A stretch of DNA of 64,000 bases, from NCBI GenBank assembly GCA_964569385.1, contig CAZMUM010000007.1:1-64000 (forward strand). The letters are read 5' to 3'. Numbering within the stretch: the stretch's first letter is position 1; each line of letters begins with the position of its first letter. The DNA comes from JAADHX01 sp964569385 (GTDB lineage: Bacteria > Actinomycetota > Acidimicrobiia > Acidimicrobiales > Poriferisodalaceae). Under the pieces are notes generated by a model, which made no database searches, was not told the DNA's origin, and worked only from the letters and a program-made list of their open reading frames with translations. Positions 1-8,511 of the stretch are shown one piece after another. Position numbers and translations under genes: made by a program.

Positions 1-75
1 GATGATGACCATTCGTATGACGATGATGACGACTCGTCCGACGACGACCATTCGTCCGACGACGACAATTCGTAG
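1..75 (+). CDS. C-terminal tail of a truncated acidic protein
   Basis: Frame 1 reads 24 codons of Asp, Ser and His (runs of DDD and DDDDD separated by HS and SS) and stops at TAG 73-75. Only the last residues of the gene are inside the window. Such Asp-rich tails are low-complexity and reveal no function; they could bind metal or simply be a disordered end. The Met/Thr-rich reading of the same bases in another frame is a shadow of this repeat. A hairpin at 198-240 follows and probably ends this transcript. Confidence 0.55.
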   Translation, partial: DDDHSYDDDDDSSDDDHSSDDDNS

Positions 76-197
76 CTCGTCCGACGACCGCAGCCGTACA
101 ACTTCAGCTGCGCCAGTTGCTGCAACCGAAACCAAGTACTTGCGTTACGCGTTCTACGGAGCCGGTTTACCTCGAATAGCGAAGTCCGCGGAACCAA

Positions 198-240
198 CGC
201 CCTATCTGGCCAGGTAGCAACTACCCGGTCAGATAGGGCG
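198..240. terminator. Long hairpin between convergent genes
   Basis: A 20-base arm (198-217) pairs with 221-240 across a 3-base CAA loop, with two mismatches that become G-U pairs in one strand. It lies between the end of the acidic-tailed gene (+) and the end of the flavin-reductase gene (-), as expected for a bidirectional terminator. There is no clean T-tract on either side, so it may act as a stability hairpin rather than a classical intrinsic terminator. Confidence 0.6.
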
Positions 241-270
241 GCGTCGTTGTTGAACGCGACCGAGGTGCCC

Positions 271-768
271 CTAGTGGCGTTTGACTCCGCCGTACTTCAT
301 TCGTGTGTCGCTCATTGAGGCCACCCGAGCCTCGTCGTCGTTGATGCCGCCATCGACAACTTCGCCAACGAACAGCGTGTGGGTTCCAAGGTCGAGTGAG
401 TGCCGGACCTCACAATCCAACCAAGCGAGGGCTTCATCGAATACTGGCGCCCCAGTCGTTGCCTCTCGAACCGAGCGGCCATTGAGCGCGCTGTCTTCGT
501 ACAAGGCCGGCTTCGAGAACTTGACAAACACACGGGTGTTCGCGGCGTCCCAAAGGTTGACGGTGAACGATCCGCCCTCGGTTATAAGACGATGCGTCAC
601 TGCCGAGTTGTCCACGCCGACGCCGATCAGCACCGGCTCCATCGACAACTGCGTGATCCAGCTGGTCGTCATGGCGTTGCGTTCGTCGCCCGAGCGAGAG
701 CCAACAAGAGCTAGCGCGTTCGGAATCTTCCAGGTGATCCTGTTGAGCAGCTCATCGCCTATTGACAT
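271..768 (-). CDS. Flavin reductase-like, FMN-binding split-barrel protein
   Basis: A 165-residue protein of the flavin reductase-like split-barrel family, which binds FMN and either supplies reduced flavin to a monooxygenase or acts as a small oxidoreductase. Supporting features are the early NAMTTSW segment (about residues 32-38) and the late LGTHTLFVGEVVD strand (about 126-138), both typical of this fold. The length matches stand-alone family members. The ATG at 768 is chosen because the upstream in-frame residues have no family character, although no strong ribosome-binding site is visible. The partner enzyme is not adjacent. An LLM-class monooxygenase lies at 7.5 kb, but a link to it is speculative. 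Confidence 0.8.
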   Translation of the reverse strand: MSIGDELLNRITWKIPNALALVGSRSGDERNAMTTSWITQLSMEPVLIGVGVDNSAVTHRLITEGGSFTVNLWDAANTRVFVKFSKPALYEDSALNGRSVREATTGAPVFDEALAWLDCEVRHSLDLGTHTLFVGEVVDGGINDDEARVASMSDTRMKYGGVKRH

Positions 769-873
769 AGATCGATTGTATGACGTCGAATCAGCGAAGT
801 GCTGCAGCGTCAGATGGCCCTCCTGCGGCCGTAGTTGTCCCACCCGCGTGGCATGTTCTACGAAGAGGACAGG

Positions 874-1038
874 ATGAGACCCATGGCGAAGACGCATTCC
901 GGCAGGCGTGAGCGAAACGCTCTTGAGGCAACTTTTGATCGTCTTAACAAGGAGATGAAAGAGACCTCGACAACCTTCACATCGGCGGACGTAACGCGGG
1001 TGTTTCGCGAGGAACGGGCAACTCGTAAGGAATCGTGA
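874..1038 (+). CDS. Small protein, possible antitoxin of a broken toxin-antitoxin pair
   Basis: About 54 residues, basic at the N-terminus (KTHSGRRERN) and charged throughout. No family is recognised. A purine-rich AGGACAGG precedes the ATG at 874; ATG 883 is an alternative. Its TGA overlaps the GTG of the next frame by four bases (GTGA), the usual layout of an antitoxin-toxin operon, and that frame begins like a PIN-domain toxin. The antitoxin assignment rests on this context alone. Confidence 0.4.
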   Translation: MRPMAKTHSGRRERNALEATFDRLNKEMKETSTTFTSADVTRVFREERATRKES

Positions 1039-1130
1039 CAGCTGTGGTCGCTGATGCTTCGATCAATATCGTAGCGCTCGTCCAGCTCGATACAGAGGGG
1101 TTGAGTGCCGAGGGCGACTCCGTTCACTTG
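1035..1130 (+). pseudogene. Truncated PIN-domain (VapC-like) toxin fragment
   Basis: From GTG 1035 the frame starts with VVADASINIVALV, close to the N-terminal strand of PIN-domain ribonucleases, in which the first Asp of V-V-D-A-S binds catalytic metal. After about 32 residues the similarity stops. The remaining frame lies opposite the C-terminus of a minus-strand gene, so the other acidic residues of the PIN active site are missing. It is therefore read as a toxin cut off by a rearrangement at about 1125-1130. Confidence 0.4.
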
Positions 1131-1858
1131 GATCGCTTGGCGATTTGTCGTTGTCGGACCATCTGCCTGCAGCGGTCGCCTTGGAGGAATAGCGCCAGCA
1201 TTGCGACCAACAAAGCCGATCCACCCAGCGCAACCCCGATCGGGAAGTCGGACTCATTCTCACTTCGACTACTCGACGGTGCCGCCGAGGCAAAGGTGCC
1301 GCCAGTTTTGATCGAGGCAGCACTGCCAGAAGTCTGGAGCGCACCATTCTGAAGTTCGCGGCGTTCGCAGTCGTACAGACCTTCGAGCTTTGAGGCGTCG
1401 CGGATGTTCGAAACGTCGGCGCGGGTGGTTGTCAGACGAAACTCCGGATCGACAGTCATTTCGGCCAGTGAGATACAGGTGCTGAGGTAGGTGAGGTAAC
1501 GCCCGTTTCGGACTCGTTCTTCCAGGTACGGAGCAGTCGCAAAGTTGGCGAGGTTCTGCGAGGGACCCGCTTATTCGGTGATGAAGGCCCTACCGCCTAG
1601 TTCGTCGGTCCGCTCTTGTTCGAGGGTGACATTGACACCAGCATGGAAGCACTCGAGGCGGCGTTGGTCGGGTAGACGAATGATGAGTCGGCCTTCCTGG
1701 GCTGCGTGCTGCTGTAGCGATGTTGAATTCCAAGACTTTGGGGCGAACCAGACCCTGAAGGGCATGCACAATCTCAGTACGAAGATCTCTTCGTCCACAA
1801 CTACTCGGCCACTGTTGGCTTGCTCATGTCCATGGGGATCAGCCAGGAACAGGCTCAA
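1124..1858 (-). pseudogene. Broken membrane-anchored protein with an in-frame stop
   Basis: Two minus-strand open segments, 1571-1858 and 1124-1570, are in the same frame and separated only by one TAA (1571-1573). The downstream part has a soluble stretch, a Ser/Ala-rich spacer, one hydrophobic segment (IGVALGGSALLVAMLALFL) and a short basic tail, the pattern of a C-terminally anchored extracytoplasmic protein. Family unknown. The upstream part beyond about 1720 overlaps a plus-strand fragment and may be unrelated. If translation restarts, an ATG at 1459 would give a 111-residue remnant. Confidence 0.35.
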
Positions 1859-1888
1859 GACGCATGCCTAGATGCCTTTGTGAAGTAA
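1727..1888 (+). pseudogene. Fragment resembling sigma-factor region 2
   Basis: An open stretch between TGA 1724-1726 and TAA 1886-1888 has no start codon and ends with a peptide around YEDLFVHNYSATVGLLM followed by ISQEQAQDACLDAFVK. This has the spacing of the first helices of ECF sigma-factor region 2 (a D/E-x-L-F-x-x-x-Y segment, then an acidic helix ending in A-F-x). The rest of a sigma factor is absent. Read as a gene fragment; the similarity is by eye and modest. Confidence 0.3.
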
Positions 1889-2469
1889 TCCACACGCTGG
1901 TCGCGGCTTCGTCATAACCGCCACTGGTCCCGGGAGTGATCAAGGCTCGTCTCATCGACGGCGTGGTCGACTTTGAAGCAACTCTCGACAACGAGTGGCT
2001 AGCTAGGCGTCCTCAGAGGTCGAGCCGGTAGGCGTGGCCGTGGCCCGAGCGGCCCGATGAGCGAAGTCGCTGCCAAAGTCGGCCTTCAGGCTGGGTCGGC
2101 AGGTGCCGTTGCAACACGGCATCAACTCGGCGTCCATGGTGTGGCCTTTGCAAGTGATGGGCAACCCGTCTCAACTCGCGATGCGGAACCGGAGCTTTCA
2201 TGGAACTGAACGAACAGCTTTTCTGGCACGTCGCCCGATTCGGTCGGCCAGTACCACCGATACCGTCGTGTCCCTCGACTTCGCGACGCCAAGTTGAGGA
2301 CGTGAGCTACACCAAATGTGGCTCAGCCCATCAATTTCAAAGGCCTCGACGGTGCTCGCCCACGCCTTTGAACGACTCATCTAGGGACGCAGGGAATTCT
2401 GCGAGTCCTTGAATTTGGGTGGTGAAGTTCCGTTGGTTGTGTGAGCGGCCGAAACCTTCGGCTCGAGTC
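1889..2469. other. Stretch with no intact gene, gene debris
   Basis: No open frame here looks like a complete protein. One plus-strand peptide at 2120-2209 (VHGVAFASDGQPVSTRD) resembles a single WD40 blade strand and ends at TGA. The rest shows no recognisable family, RNA or repeat. With the preceding fragments this makes a decayed segment of about 1.4 kb between two intact genes. Confidence 0.4.
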
Positions 2470-3024
2470 ATGGAGAAATTCGTGGGACGCAAACCCGACC
2501 CAGAGCGCAGAACAGAGTTGCTCGGTGATGTCGTTGCGTATTTCCTCGAGCATGGGATTCACCAAACGTCGCTCCGACCGCTTGCCAGTGGTCTCGGCAC
2601 CTCGACCTACACGTTCGTGTATCACTTCGGGTCGAAAGAAGAACTGGTCAGCCAGGTCCTTGCCGCCATTGCTGAACGCCATGCGGTGGCCCTTGAACAG
2701 CTCCCAGACAGCTCGCTCGATGCCATGATTCGTGGCTACTGGGAGTGGAACCTGGTCGATGACCGCCTTCAGCAGGTGCGAGTGGTCGCCGATGCCCGCA
2801 GCCTCGTCAGGGTGTCGCCAGATCTCTACCGCCCATTCCTGCGATCGATGCGGTCGGCGCTCGAAGTGCGGGTCGCTCGTCATCTCGAGGCCGCAGGCCG
2901 CGATCCTGGCGACGCGCTCATCGTTGCCACCGCAGTTGATGGCGCCCTCGCCGATGCAGCTTCACAAGAATCGCCTTCGCTCGATAGCAACTCGGTGGCT
3001 CGCCTACTCGATCGAGTCGCTTGA
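2470..3024 (+). CDS. TetR-family transcriptional regulator
   Basis: A 184-residue TetR-type repressor: an N-terminal helix-turn-helix, with recognition segment around TSLRPLASGLGTSTYTFVYHF (split about residues 34-54), then an all-helical ligand-binding domain. The F-x-x-K/S-E-E-L-V motif that follows the HTH is present. ATG 2470 starts just before the conserved helix 1; the open frame reaches 2419 but adds no family sequence. It is tail-to-tail with the lipoprotein at 3026, one base apart. The ligand is unknown, and no palindromic operator was identified in the debris upstream. Confidence 0.85.
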   Translation: MEKFVGRKPDPERRTELLGDVVAYFLEHGIHQTSLRPLASGLGTSTYTFVYHFGSKEELVSQVLAAIAERHAVALEQLPDSSLDAMIRGYWEWNLVDDRLQQVRVVADARSLVRVSPDLYRPFLRSMRSALEVRVARHLEAAGRDPGDALIVATAVDGALADAASQESPSLDSNSVARLLDRVA

Positions 3025-3025
3025 G

Positions 3026-4315
3026 CTAGGCGAAAGCAATCAGATCCGACGCTGTTGGAAGAAGCGCTTCGGACGGATCGTCGATCGTGGCGTTTGTTAG
3101 CCAGATCTTGGCAATCAACGTCGGTCCGGCTTGTTGAATCTCAAAAGTTCGGGGTGTTCCAAGGAGACGCAGAACATCACCTTCCCGAGCGAAGCCTGAG
3201 ACCGACATCATGCGGGCCTCAAACACCGGAAGTTCTTCGGCGGCGCTTGTGGTGTTGCCGTATCTGAGCGCGATCAGGGTGAATCGACCCTGCTCGTCGA
3301 TGCCATCACCTAGCAGCAGCGCATCGGGTCGTTGCAGCAGATTCTCGGCCCCCCGCTGGTCAGAGAGGTTCACGACGAACGCCGAAACGCTCGGTGAAAT
3401 CACACCCGTAAACAAACCGGCAGTGTCGGCCACCGCGGCCAGTGCCGCCAGGTCGCTGACATCGGCGAGGCTTCTGGTGTTTCCCGTCATGGCATCGACC
3501 ACGCCTTCGATACCGCCCGTCCATCGTGCCCAGCCGAGCCGGTCGCTCTCCACTGCCAGACGACGATTGTGGCCAACGGACCGGGTTGGGCTGAATCGCT
3601 CGAAGTCGAGGTCGAAGTCGATACCCCAACTATGAATCGTTGTTTGGCCATACGTACTTGTCGTGAGTACTTCCGACCAGTATGGATCGTTCGTCACTGC
3701 TTCGGAGATGGCCAGTTCTTTGAATTCTCCGACTGCAACAAAGATCTCCCTCGCACCAACTCCTGCTGATGCGACGCTGTCGATATTGCGATGGTCGAAC
3801 CCGAGTTCGGACCGCAGCTGGTCAGGAAAGGCGCTGCGCCCGAATGCCGCTAGCGGACCACTCGGGACGATTCCTGCTCCCGTTGCAAGCTCACCCAAAT
3901 AGTCGAACACGGCCCGGTCTCCCGCGTCGGGTCCAGGGCGATTCACATCAAGGGCGAGCGCGGCTCGCTGTAGATCAATGACAGCTATCGGTGCCCAACG
4001 AGTATTCTCCGTCTCAGGGATTGAGGCCAGAACCCGTGTCCAGCTGTCTGCCGGTGCGGCTGACCAATCGCCTACGAGATTGCTTTGGTCGATTGGTACT
4101 TCGGCCCCGGCGTCAAGATGTTGGCCATCGAAACTGGCAACCGGTGTCGGGCTGACGACTCGTGATCCGCTCCCGCCAGTGATATCGCCAATGGTGGTCG
4201 TGTTGTCGAAGGCAACGGTTGCCGTTGGGCTCGTCAGCGTCGCACAAGATGTAGCAAGCAGCATCGTCGCGATGACCGCCGTGGCCACGCGTCGAGGAAC
4301 CCCAGGCATGAACAT
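3026..4315 (-). CDS. Predicted secreted lipoprotein, function unknown
   Basis: About 429 residues with a basic start, a hydrophobic segment and a lipobox-like LLATSC, followed by a Thr-rich spacer; this suggests a lipid-anchored extracytoplasmic protein. The body is mixed alpha/beta without a motif I recognise. ATG codons at 4315 and 4309 are both plausible, and a TTG at 4348 would extend the N-terminus without improving the signal peptide. It shares an 80-base upstream region with the divergent gene at 4396. Function cannot be stated. Confidence 0.7.
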   Translation of the reverse strand: MFMPGVPRRVATAVIATMLLATSCATLTSPTATVAFDNTTTIGDITGGSGSRVVSPTPVASFDGQHLDAGAEVPIDQSNLVGDWSAAPADSWTRVLASIPETENTRWAPIAVIDLQRAALALDVNRPGPDAGDRAVFDYLGELATGAGIVPSGPLAAFGRSAFPDQLRSELGFDHRNIDSVASAGVGAREIFVAVGEFKELAISEAVTNDPYWSEVLTTSTYGQTTIHSWGIDFDLDFERFSPTRSVGHNRRLAVESDRLGWARWTGGIEGVVDAMTGNTRSLADVSDLAALAAVADTAGLFTGVISPSVSAFVVNLSDQRGAENLLQRPDALLLGDGIDEQGRFTLIALRYGNTTSAAEELPVFEARMMSVSGFAREGDVLRLLGTPRTFEIQQAGPTLIAKIWLTNATIDDPSEALLPTASDLIAFA

Positions 4316-4395
4316 CAGGGTCGGCCGCGCCTTGCCCAAGGCAAGCAATCGTCTGGCCAGGCGTCAGGTGCGCTCGCCCACCCTGAATCTCGGTA

Positions 4396-4980
4396 GTGTC
4401 CCAGCCAATGTCTGGCGATGACTACCAGTTCGTATCGCCAGACCCGGCAAGGCCATGGCCAGGGGTGGCTCGCGACATCGTGAGCTGGCGAAAGGGTCTA
4501 GCGGTGCTTTGCGATGGCTCGGCGGTGCAACTGGATTCGCCGACTTCCGTGCTCGATGAGGCTGCGTCTCTGGTTACGTTTCCCGTAGCGGCCCTCTCGC
4601 GTGCTGAGTCAATTGTCGACTGGTTTGACGCGGCCCACTTGCAAACAGGCACCGGTGGTGTGGTTGTGGCCGAAGAGCCTGGCATCGAGGCAACGTCGGA
4701 AATCGAACCCGTAACTATCACCCCAGACCGGGCGGTGATGGCATCGGTCGAGGCTAAAGGCGCCTCGCTCGATGTGAGGGTGGTCGAGATGTCGGCGCGA
4801 CAAGACGCCGATGCCGACAACGTCGCTGTTTTGGGAGAAGTGGTTACTCCGGTATCCATGGTGAACCTGCACGAAGCTGCCAGCCAGTCGGGTTGGGAAG
4901 TTCTCGGCCAATGGAGTGACTGGGACGGCCAACCGATAGACGATCGGTGGCGAATCGTCGCGTTTCGCAAGCGCCAGTGA
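4396..4980 (+). CDS. Hypothetical protein, 194 residues
   Basis: The protein is soluble and acidic, with no signal peptide or membrane segment. It begins SQPMSGDDYQF and ends WRIVAFRKRQ. The C-terminal W-E-V-L-G-Q-W-S-D-W-D region is aromatic-rich. No family is recognised. The start may be GTG 4396 or ATG 4408; neither has a clear ribosome-binding site. The gene is divergent from the lipoprotein at 3026-4315 and is followed after 113 bases by the propeller lipoprotein at 5094, so it could be co-transcribed with it. Codon usage resembles that of intact neighbours. Confidence 0.6.
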   Translation: MSQPMSGDDYQFVSPDPARPWPGVARDIVSWRKGLAVLCDGSAVQLDSPTSVLDEAASLVTFPVAALSRAESIVDWFDAAHLQTGTGGVVVAEEPGIEATSEIEPVTITPDRAVMASVEAKGASLDVRVVEMSARQDADADNVAVLGEVVTPVSMVNLHEAASQSGWEVLGQWSDWDGQPIDDRWRIVAFRKRQ

Positions 4981-5093
4981 AGTAATGCGGCAGCGGCCTC
5001 GCTCAGCAGTTCGAGAGAAATTCTTTGGTTTCGGGAACCGCGGGCGACATTCACAGCGTCCGACTATGTGAACGACGATCCTGGAGGTCAACG

Positions 5094-7508
5094 ATGCGTC
5101 AACTAATAGCGGTGCTTCTCACCGTAACGCTTGTGGCTGCGGCCTGTAGTTCCGATGGTGACGACTCGGCACGTCCAACCGGTTCCGACAACCCAACCAC
5201 AACCCAAGCTGGCCGAACGATCGACCTAGGCGAGGGCATCTCGCTCATTGCAGCGTTGCAGCCATTCGATACCTGCCAAGCGTTCCTAGATTACGCCCAA
5301 TCCAATGCTCTCGACGCTGTTGGGCCCTGGGGCCTCGGCGGCGGCTACTACGGCCGCCTCGATGGAGGCGATGCAGTGTTCTCTACTGAAGAGTCCGCTG
5401 ACAGCTCGTTTACAACCATGTCGGACAGTGATACGGCTTCGGCGACGACCGTCGCACCTGCGCTGTCGGCATCTGACGGTGCGTCGCGAGACCTGGCCGA
5501 AGTTGGGGTCGATTTCAGCGGCACGAACGTGCAAGAGCTCGGCATCGACGAACCTGATCTGGTGAAGACCGATGGTTCGCGCATGCTGGTGTTAGCCCAA
5601 CAGCAACTCCACCTCATCGACGTTTCTGGCGACTCGCCCCGGCTTGTCACCTCGATGGCGATACCGAACAACGTGTGGGTCCAGGACATGCTCCTTGAGG
5701 GCGACATCGTCTTGCTTCTAGCCGGTACAAACACCTACGAGGTCCAGCCCCTCCTAGACGTTCGCTCGTCGCTTAGCCCTGGCGGCTCCGCGGTAACAAC
5801 TCTGATCGAGGTCAATGTCACCGACTCGTCGCTGACGCTCGGCAACCGCCTCCACATGGACGGATCGCAGCTAAGTGCGCGCCTCATCGATGGTGTGGCC
5901 CGAGTGGTTGTCCAGTCTGGCCCAGTCGGCTTCGACTGGGAGTACCCCGAGTACGGCGGTTCTGGTCTGCAAGCCGACCGCGAACAACAAGATGCTGAAG
6001 AGGCGGCCGAGGAAGCCAACCGCGAGATCATCATGAACTCCACCATCGAGAACTGGCTTCCCTACTACGTGCTCGAGACCGCCGCCGGCTCGACCATCAG
6101 CGAAGGAACATTGGTCGAATGCGACCAGGCCTACTATCCGGCCGAGTTCTCCGGACTCAACATGCTGACCGTGGTCACCATTGACCTCAATGGTGGCGGG
6201 CTGTCAAGCCCTAGCGCAGCCGCGGTCATGGCTGATGGCCAGACGGTCTATGCCAGCACCGGTTCTCTCTACGTGGCCACTACCGAGTGGGTCGACTGGT
6301 GGGCTCTCGAACAGGCTGCCCAGACTGGCGTTGCCCCAGATGCTCCGAACGTGACGACGTCGATCCATAAGTTCGACATTAGCGACCCCACTCGTAGCAC
6401 CTATGTTGCCTCTGGCGAGGTCGACGGCACTGTGCTCAACCAGTACTCATTATCTGAGCACAATGGCTTGCTACGCATAGCGACAACGCAGGAATCGGTC
6501 TGGTGGGGCGACCAAAACACCGAGTCATCGAGCTCGCTTTATGTGCTCGAGACTGTGGTTACCGCCGACGGACCGACCCTAGTTGTGGTTGGCCAGGTCG
6601 ACGACCTCGGCCGCGGCGAGCGCATCTTTGCGGTTCGTTACCTCGGCGACATCGCCACCGTTGTCACGTTCCGCGAGACCGACCCGCTGTACACCATTGA
6701 TCTAAGCGATCCGACGGCTCCCACCGTTCTTGGAGAACTGAAGATCAACGGCTACTCGGCCTACCTGCATCCACTAGGAAACGATCTTCTACTTGGTGTT
6801 GGCCAGGACGCAACCGACGAGGGTCGACTTCTCGGCACCCAGGTGTCGTTGTTCGATATCTCCGACCTTGCCAACCCGACACGGATCGCCAAATGGACGT
6901 TGCCAGGCGGATCCAGCAACACCGAATGGGACGCCCGAGCCTTCTTGTGGTGGCCCGCAGAGGAGCTTGTGGTGATTCCTGTTAACACCTACGGGTGGAA
7001 CGAAGTGGCAGGCCAAGAAGAGAGCTTCTTTGGTGCGATTGGTTTGCGAGTGAGCGACGGGTCAATCACCGAGCTAGGCCGGATCTCCCAAGCTGAGGAA
7101 ATCACGGTCACGGAGTGTTGGGGCGAGACTGGCTGGTCATATGAACGTAGGGCCGCCGACGGAACCCTCCTCGACTCCGAGAGTTACGACGAGGGCGACT
7201 TCGTCGAAGGCACCGACGGCGCCGAACCCGTCGTCGAGGATATCGGCGTCGATGATTCTGCCGAACTGGAGGTACCGCCTGATGTTGACCTCCCAGTGGC
7301 ACCAGATGAGACCGAACCAGCGCCGCCTGTGGTCGACCCTGCCGCGCGCGAATGTCAGAGTTGGGTCGAGGCTGATTGGCAAGCCCAGATTCAGCGCACG
7401 GTGGTTGTTGGCGACCAGATCCATGCCATCTCCGAACGTGGGGTGCTAACCGTCGACCTGTCGACGCTTGACGAATTGTCGAGCCTTAGGTTCTCACCAG
7501 CGCAGTAG
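5094..7508 (+). CDS. Secreted beta-propeller domain lipoprotein (PF09826-like)
   Basis: An 804-residue exported protein. A good GGAGGT site sits 6 bases before ATG 5094, which begins a signal peptide ending in the lipobox LVAAAC. The segment NVQELGIDEPDLVKTDG (about residue 150) is the hallmark of the secreted 'beta propeller domain' family related to WD-repeat proteins. Several V-S-G-E-V / D-I-S-D-P-T strands follow as propeller blades. Residues about 680-760 are an acidic, Pro-rich insert before a last blade that closes the ring. Role unknown; the family is extracytoplasmic and membrane-anchored. A hairpin at 7532-7563 lies just after the stop. Confidence 0.8.
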   Translation: MRQLIAVLLTVTLVAAACSSDGDDSARPTGSDNPTTTQAGRTIDLGEGISLIAALQPFDTCQAFLDYAQSNALDAVGPWGLGGGYYGRLDGGDAVFSTEESADSSFTTMSDSDTASATTVAPALSASDGASRDLAEVGVDFSGTNVQELGIDEPDLVKTDGSRMLVLAQQQLHLIDVSGDSPRLVTSMAIPNNVWVQDMLLEGDIVLLLAGTNTYEVQPLLDVRSSLSPGGSAVTTLIEVNVTDSSLTLGNRLHMDGSQLSARLIDGVARVVVQSGPVGFDWEYPEYGGSGLQADREQQDAEEAAEEANREIIMNSTIENWLPYYVLETAAGSTISEGTLVECDQAYYPAEFSGLNMLTVVTIDLNGGGLSSPSAAAVMADGQTVYASTGSLYVATTEWVDWWALEQAAQTGVAPDAPNVTTSIHKFDISDPTRSTYVASGEVDGTVLNQYSLSEHNGLLRIATTQESVWWGDQNTESSSSLYVLETVVTADGPTLVVVGQVDDLGRGERIFAVRYLGDIATVVTFRETDPLYTIDLSDPTAPTVLGELKINGYSAYLHPLGNDLLLGVGQDATDEGRLLGTQVSLFDISDLANPTRIAKWTLPGGSSNTEWDARAFLWWPAEELVVIPVNTYGWNEVAGQEESFFGAIGLRVSDGSITELGRISQAEEITVTECWGETGWSYERRAADGTLLDSESYDEGDFVEGTDGAEPVVEDIGVDDSAELEVPPDVDLPVAPDETEPAPPVVDPAARECQSWVEADWQAQIQRTVVVGDQIHAISERGVLTVDLSTLDELSSLRFSPAQ

Positions 7509-7531
7509 TAGCGAGTCTCGGTTGGTAGATG

Positions 7532-7563
7532 GCACGGGCCTCATGGTTGAATGAGGCCCGTGC
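7532..7563 (+). terminator. Perfect 13-bp hairpin overlapping a start codon
   Basis: GCACGGGCCTCAT (7532-7544) pairs perfectly with 7551-7563 across a 6-base loop. It follows the propeller gene stop at 7508, but its right arm contains ATG 7551 and GTG 7560, the two candidate starts of the next gene. It has no T-tract. It may end the upstream message, limit translation of the downstream gene, or both. Confidence 0.55.
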
Positions 7564-8468
7564 GTATCGGACTGTCTCTTGCATCTCACCATCTGGTCGA
7601 CGAGCCTGCTCGCGGTTCTCAGATAATGATCGAGAGAGCGAGGGCCGGCGCCGCTGCCGGCCTCGACTTTCTTTCGGTAGGCGATCAGCACGTAACGCCG
7701 TCGCCCTACTTCCAGAATGTTCCGATGCTGGCTCGTCTTCTTGCCGAGTGGCCTGACAACCCAGACCGACAAGTCGGGTGTCTGTTCTTGCTTCCCGTGT
7801 GGCACCCGGTCCTGGTGGCCGAACAGGTCGCGACGTTGTCTGCTCTTCACCCGGGACGCTTTCTACTTCAGACCGGAATCGGCGGTGGTGCTCACATGTT
7901 CGAAGGCATGGGCGCAGACCTACGCACGCGAGGCCGCGACATGGATGAATCGATTCGTATCATCGCTGCCTTGTTGGACGGCGAGGTTGTGGATAGCGAA
8001 CGATTTGGTCTCAGGGGTGCGCGAGTGTCACCGGTGCCAGCCAAACCCGTCGAGTGGTGGCTTGGCGGACACAGCGATGCTGCTCTCGATCGGGCAGCTC
8101 GCCTTGGAGCAGACCTCTACATCGGGCCTGGCAGCCGCGACGCGGCGTCTGACGTGATCGAGCGCTGCCAGTTAGCCAATGAACGGTATGGGACGACGCC
8201 AAATCGGATTATCGCTCGGGCCGACGTCATCATTACCGACGACTCGTCGACTGCCGTTGAACTAGCGAAGACGATCTTCGGTGCTGGCTACCGCGACATG
8301 TCCATGGCCGACGTTGTGGTCGGCGACACCGCTACCGTGAGCGCCCGGTTTGCGGCTTTGGCCGAACTCGGTGTTACCGACATCGCCGTTCGACAGATGC
8401 GTGTTGATCAACCAGTGGCTCTCCGGTCGATTGAGTTACTGGCCGAAATCCGGGCCCAGCTCGCGTGA
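7551..8468 (+). CDS. LLM-class F420/flavin-dependent oxidoreductase
   Basis: About 305 residues with the luciferase-like TIM-barrel pattern: an initial strand RIGLSLASHH, then the AGLDFLSVGDQH segment, LHPGRFLLQTGIGGG and late KPVEWWLGGHSDAALDRAARLGAD (split across two strands). These fit the bacterial luciferase-like monooxygenase superfamily, which in actinobacteria often uses coenzyme F420 or FMN. The substrate cannot be told. Either ATG 7551 or GTG 7560 may be the start; both lie within the right arm of a strong hairpin. The following PAC2 gene begins 43 bases downstream and may share a transcript. Confidence 0.85.
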   Translation: MRPVRIGLSLASHHLVDEPARGSQIMIERARAGAAAGLDFLSVGDQHVTPSPYFQNVPMLARLLAEWPDNPDRQVGCLFLLPVWHPVLVAEQVATLSALHPGRFLLQTGIGGGAHMFEGMGADLRTRGRDMDESIRIIAALLDGEVVDSERFGLRGARVSPVPAKPVEWWLGGHSDAALDRAARLGADLYIGPGSRDAASDVIERCQLANERYGTTPNRIIARADVIITDDSSTAVELAKTIFGAGYRDMSMADVVVGDTATVSARFAALAELGVTDIAVRQMRVDQPVALRSIELLAEIRAQLA

Positions 8469-8511
8469 GGTTGTTGGGTGCGGTCATCGGCTACGGCATC
8501 CTTGTGCCGTA

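Noticed and set aside
2..217. Met/Thr-rich frame at the left edge
   Set aside because: It is the shifted reading of a GAC/GAT repeat that encodes an Asp-rich tail in frame 1 with a natural stop at 73-75; the rest has no coding character.
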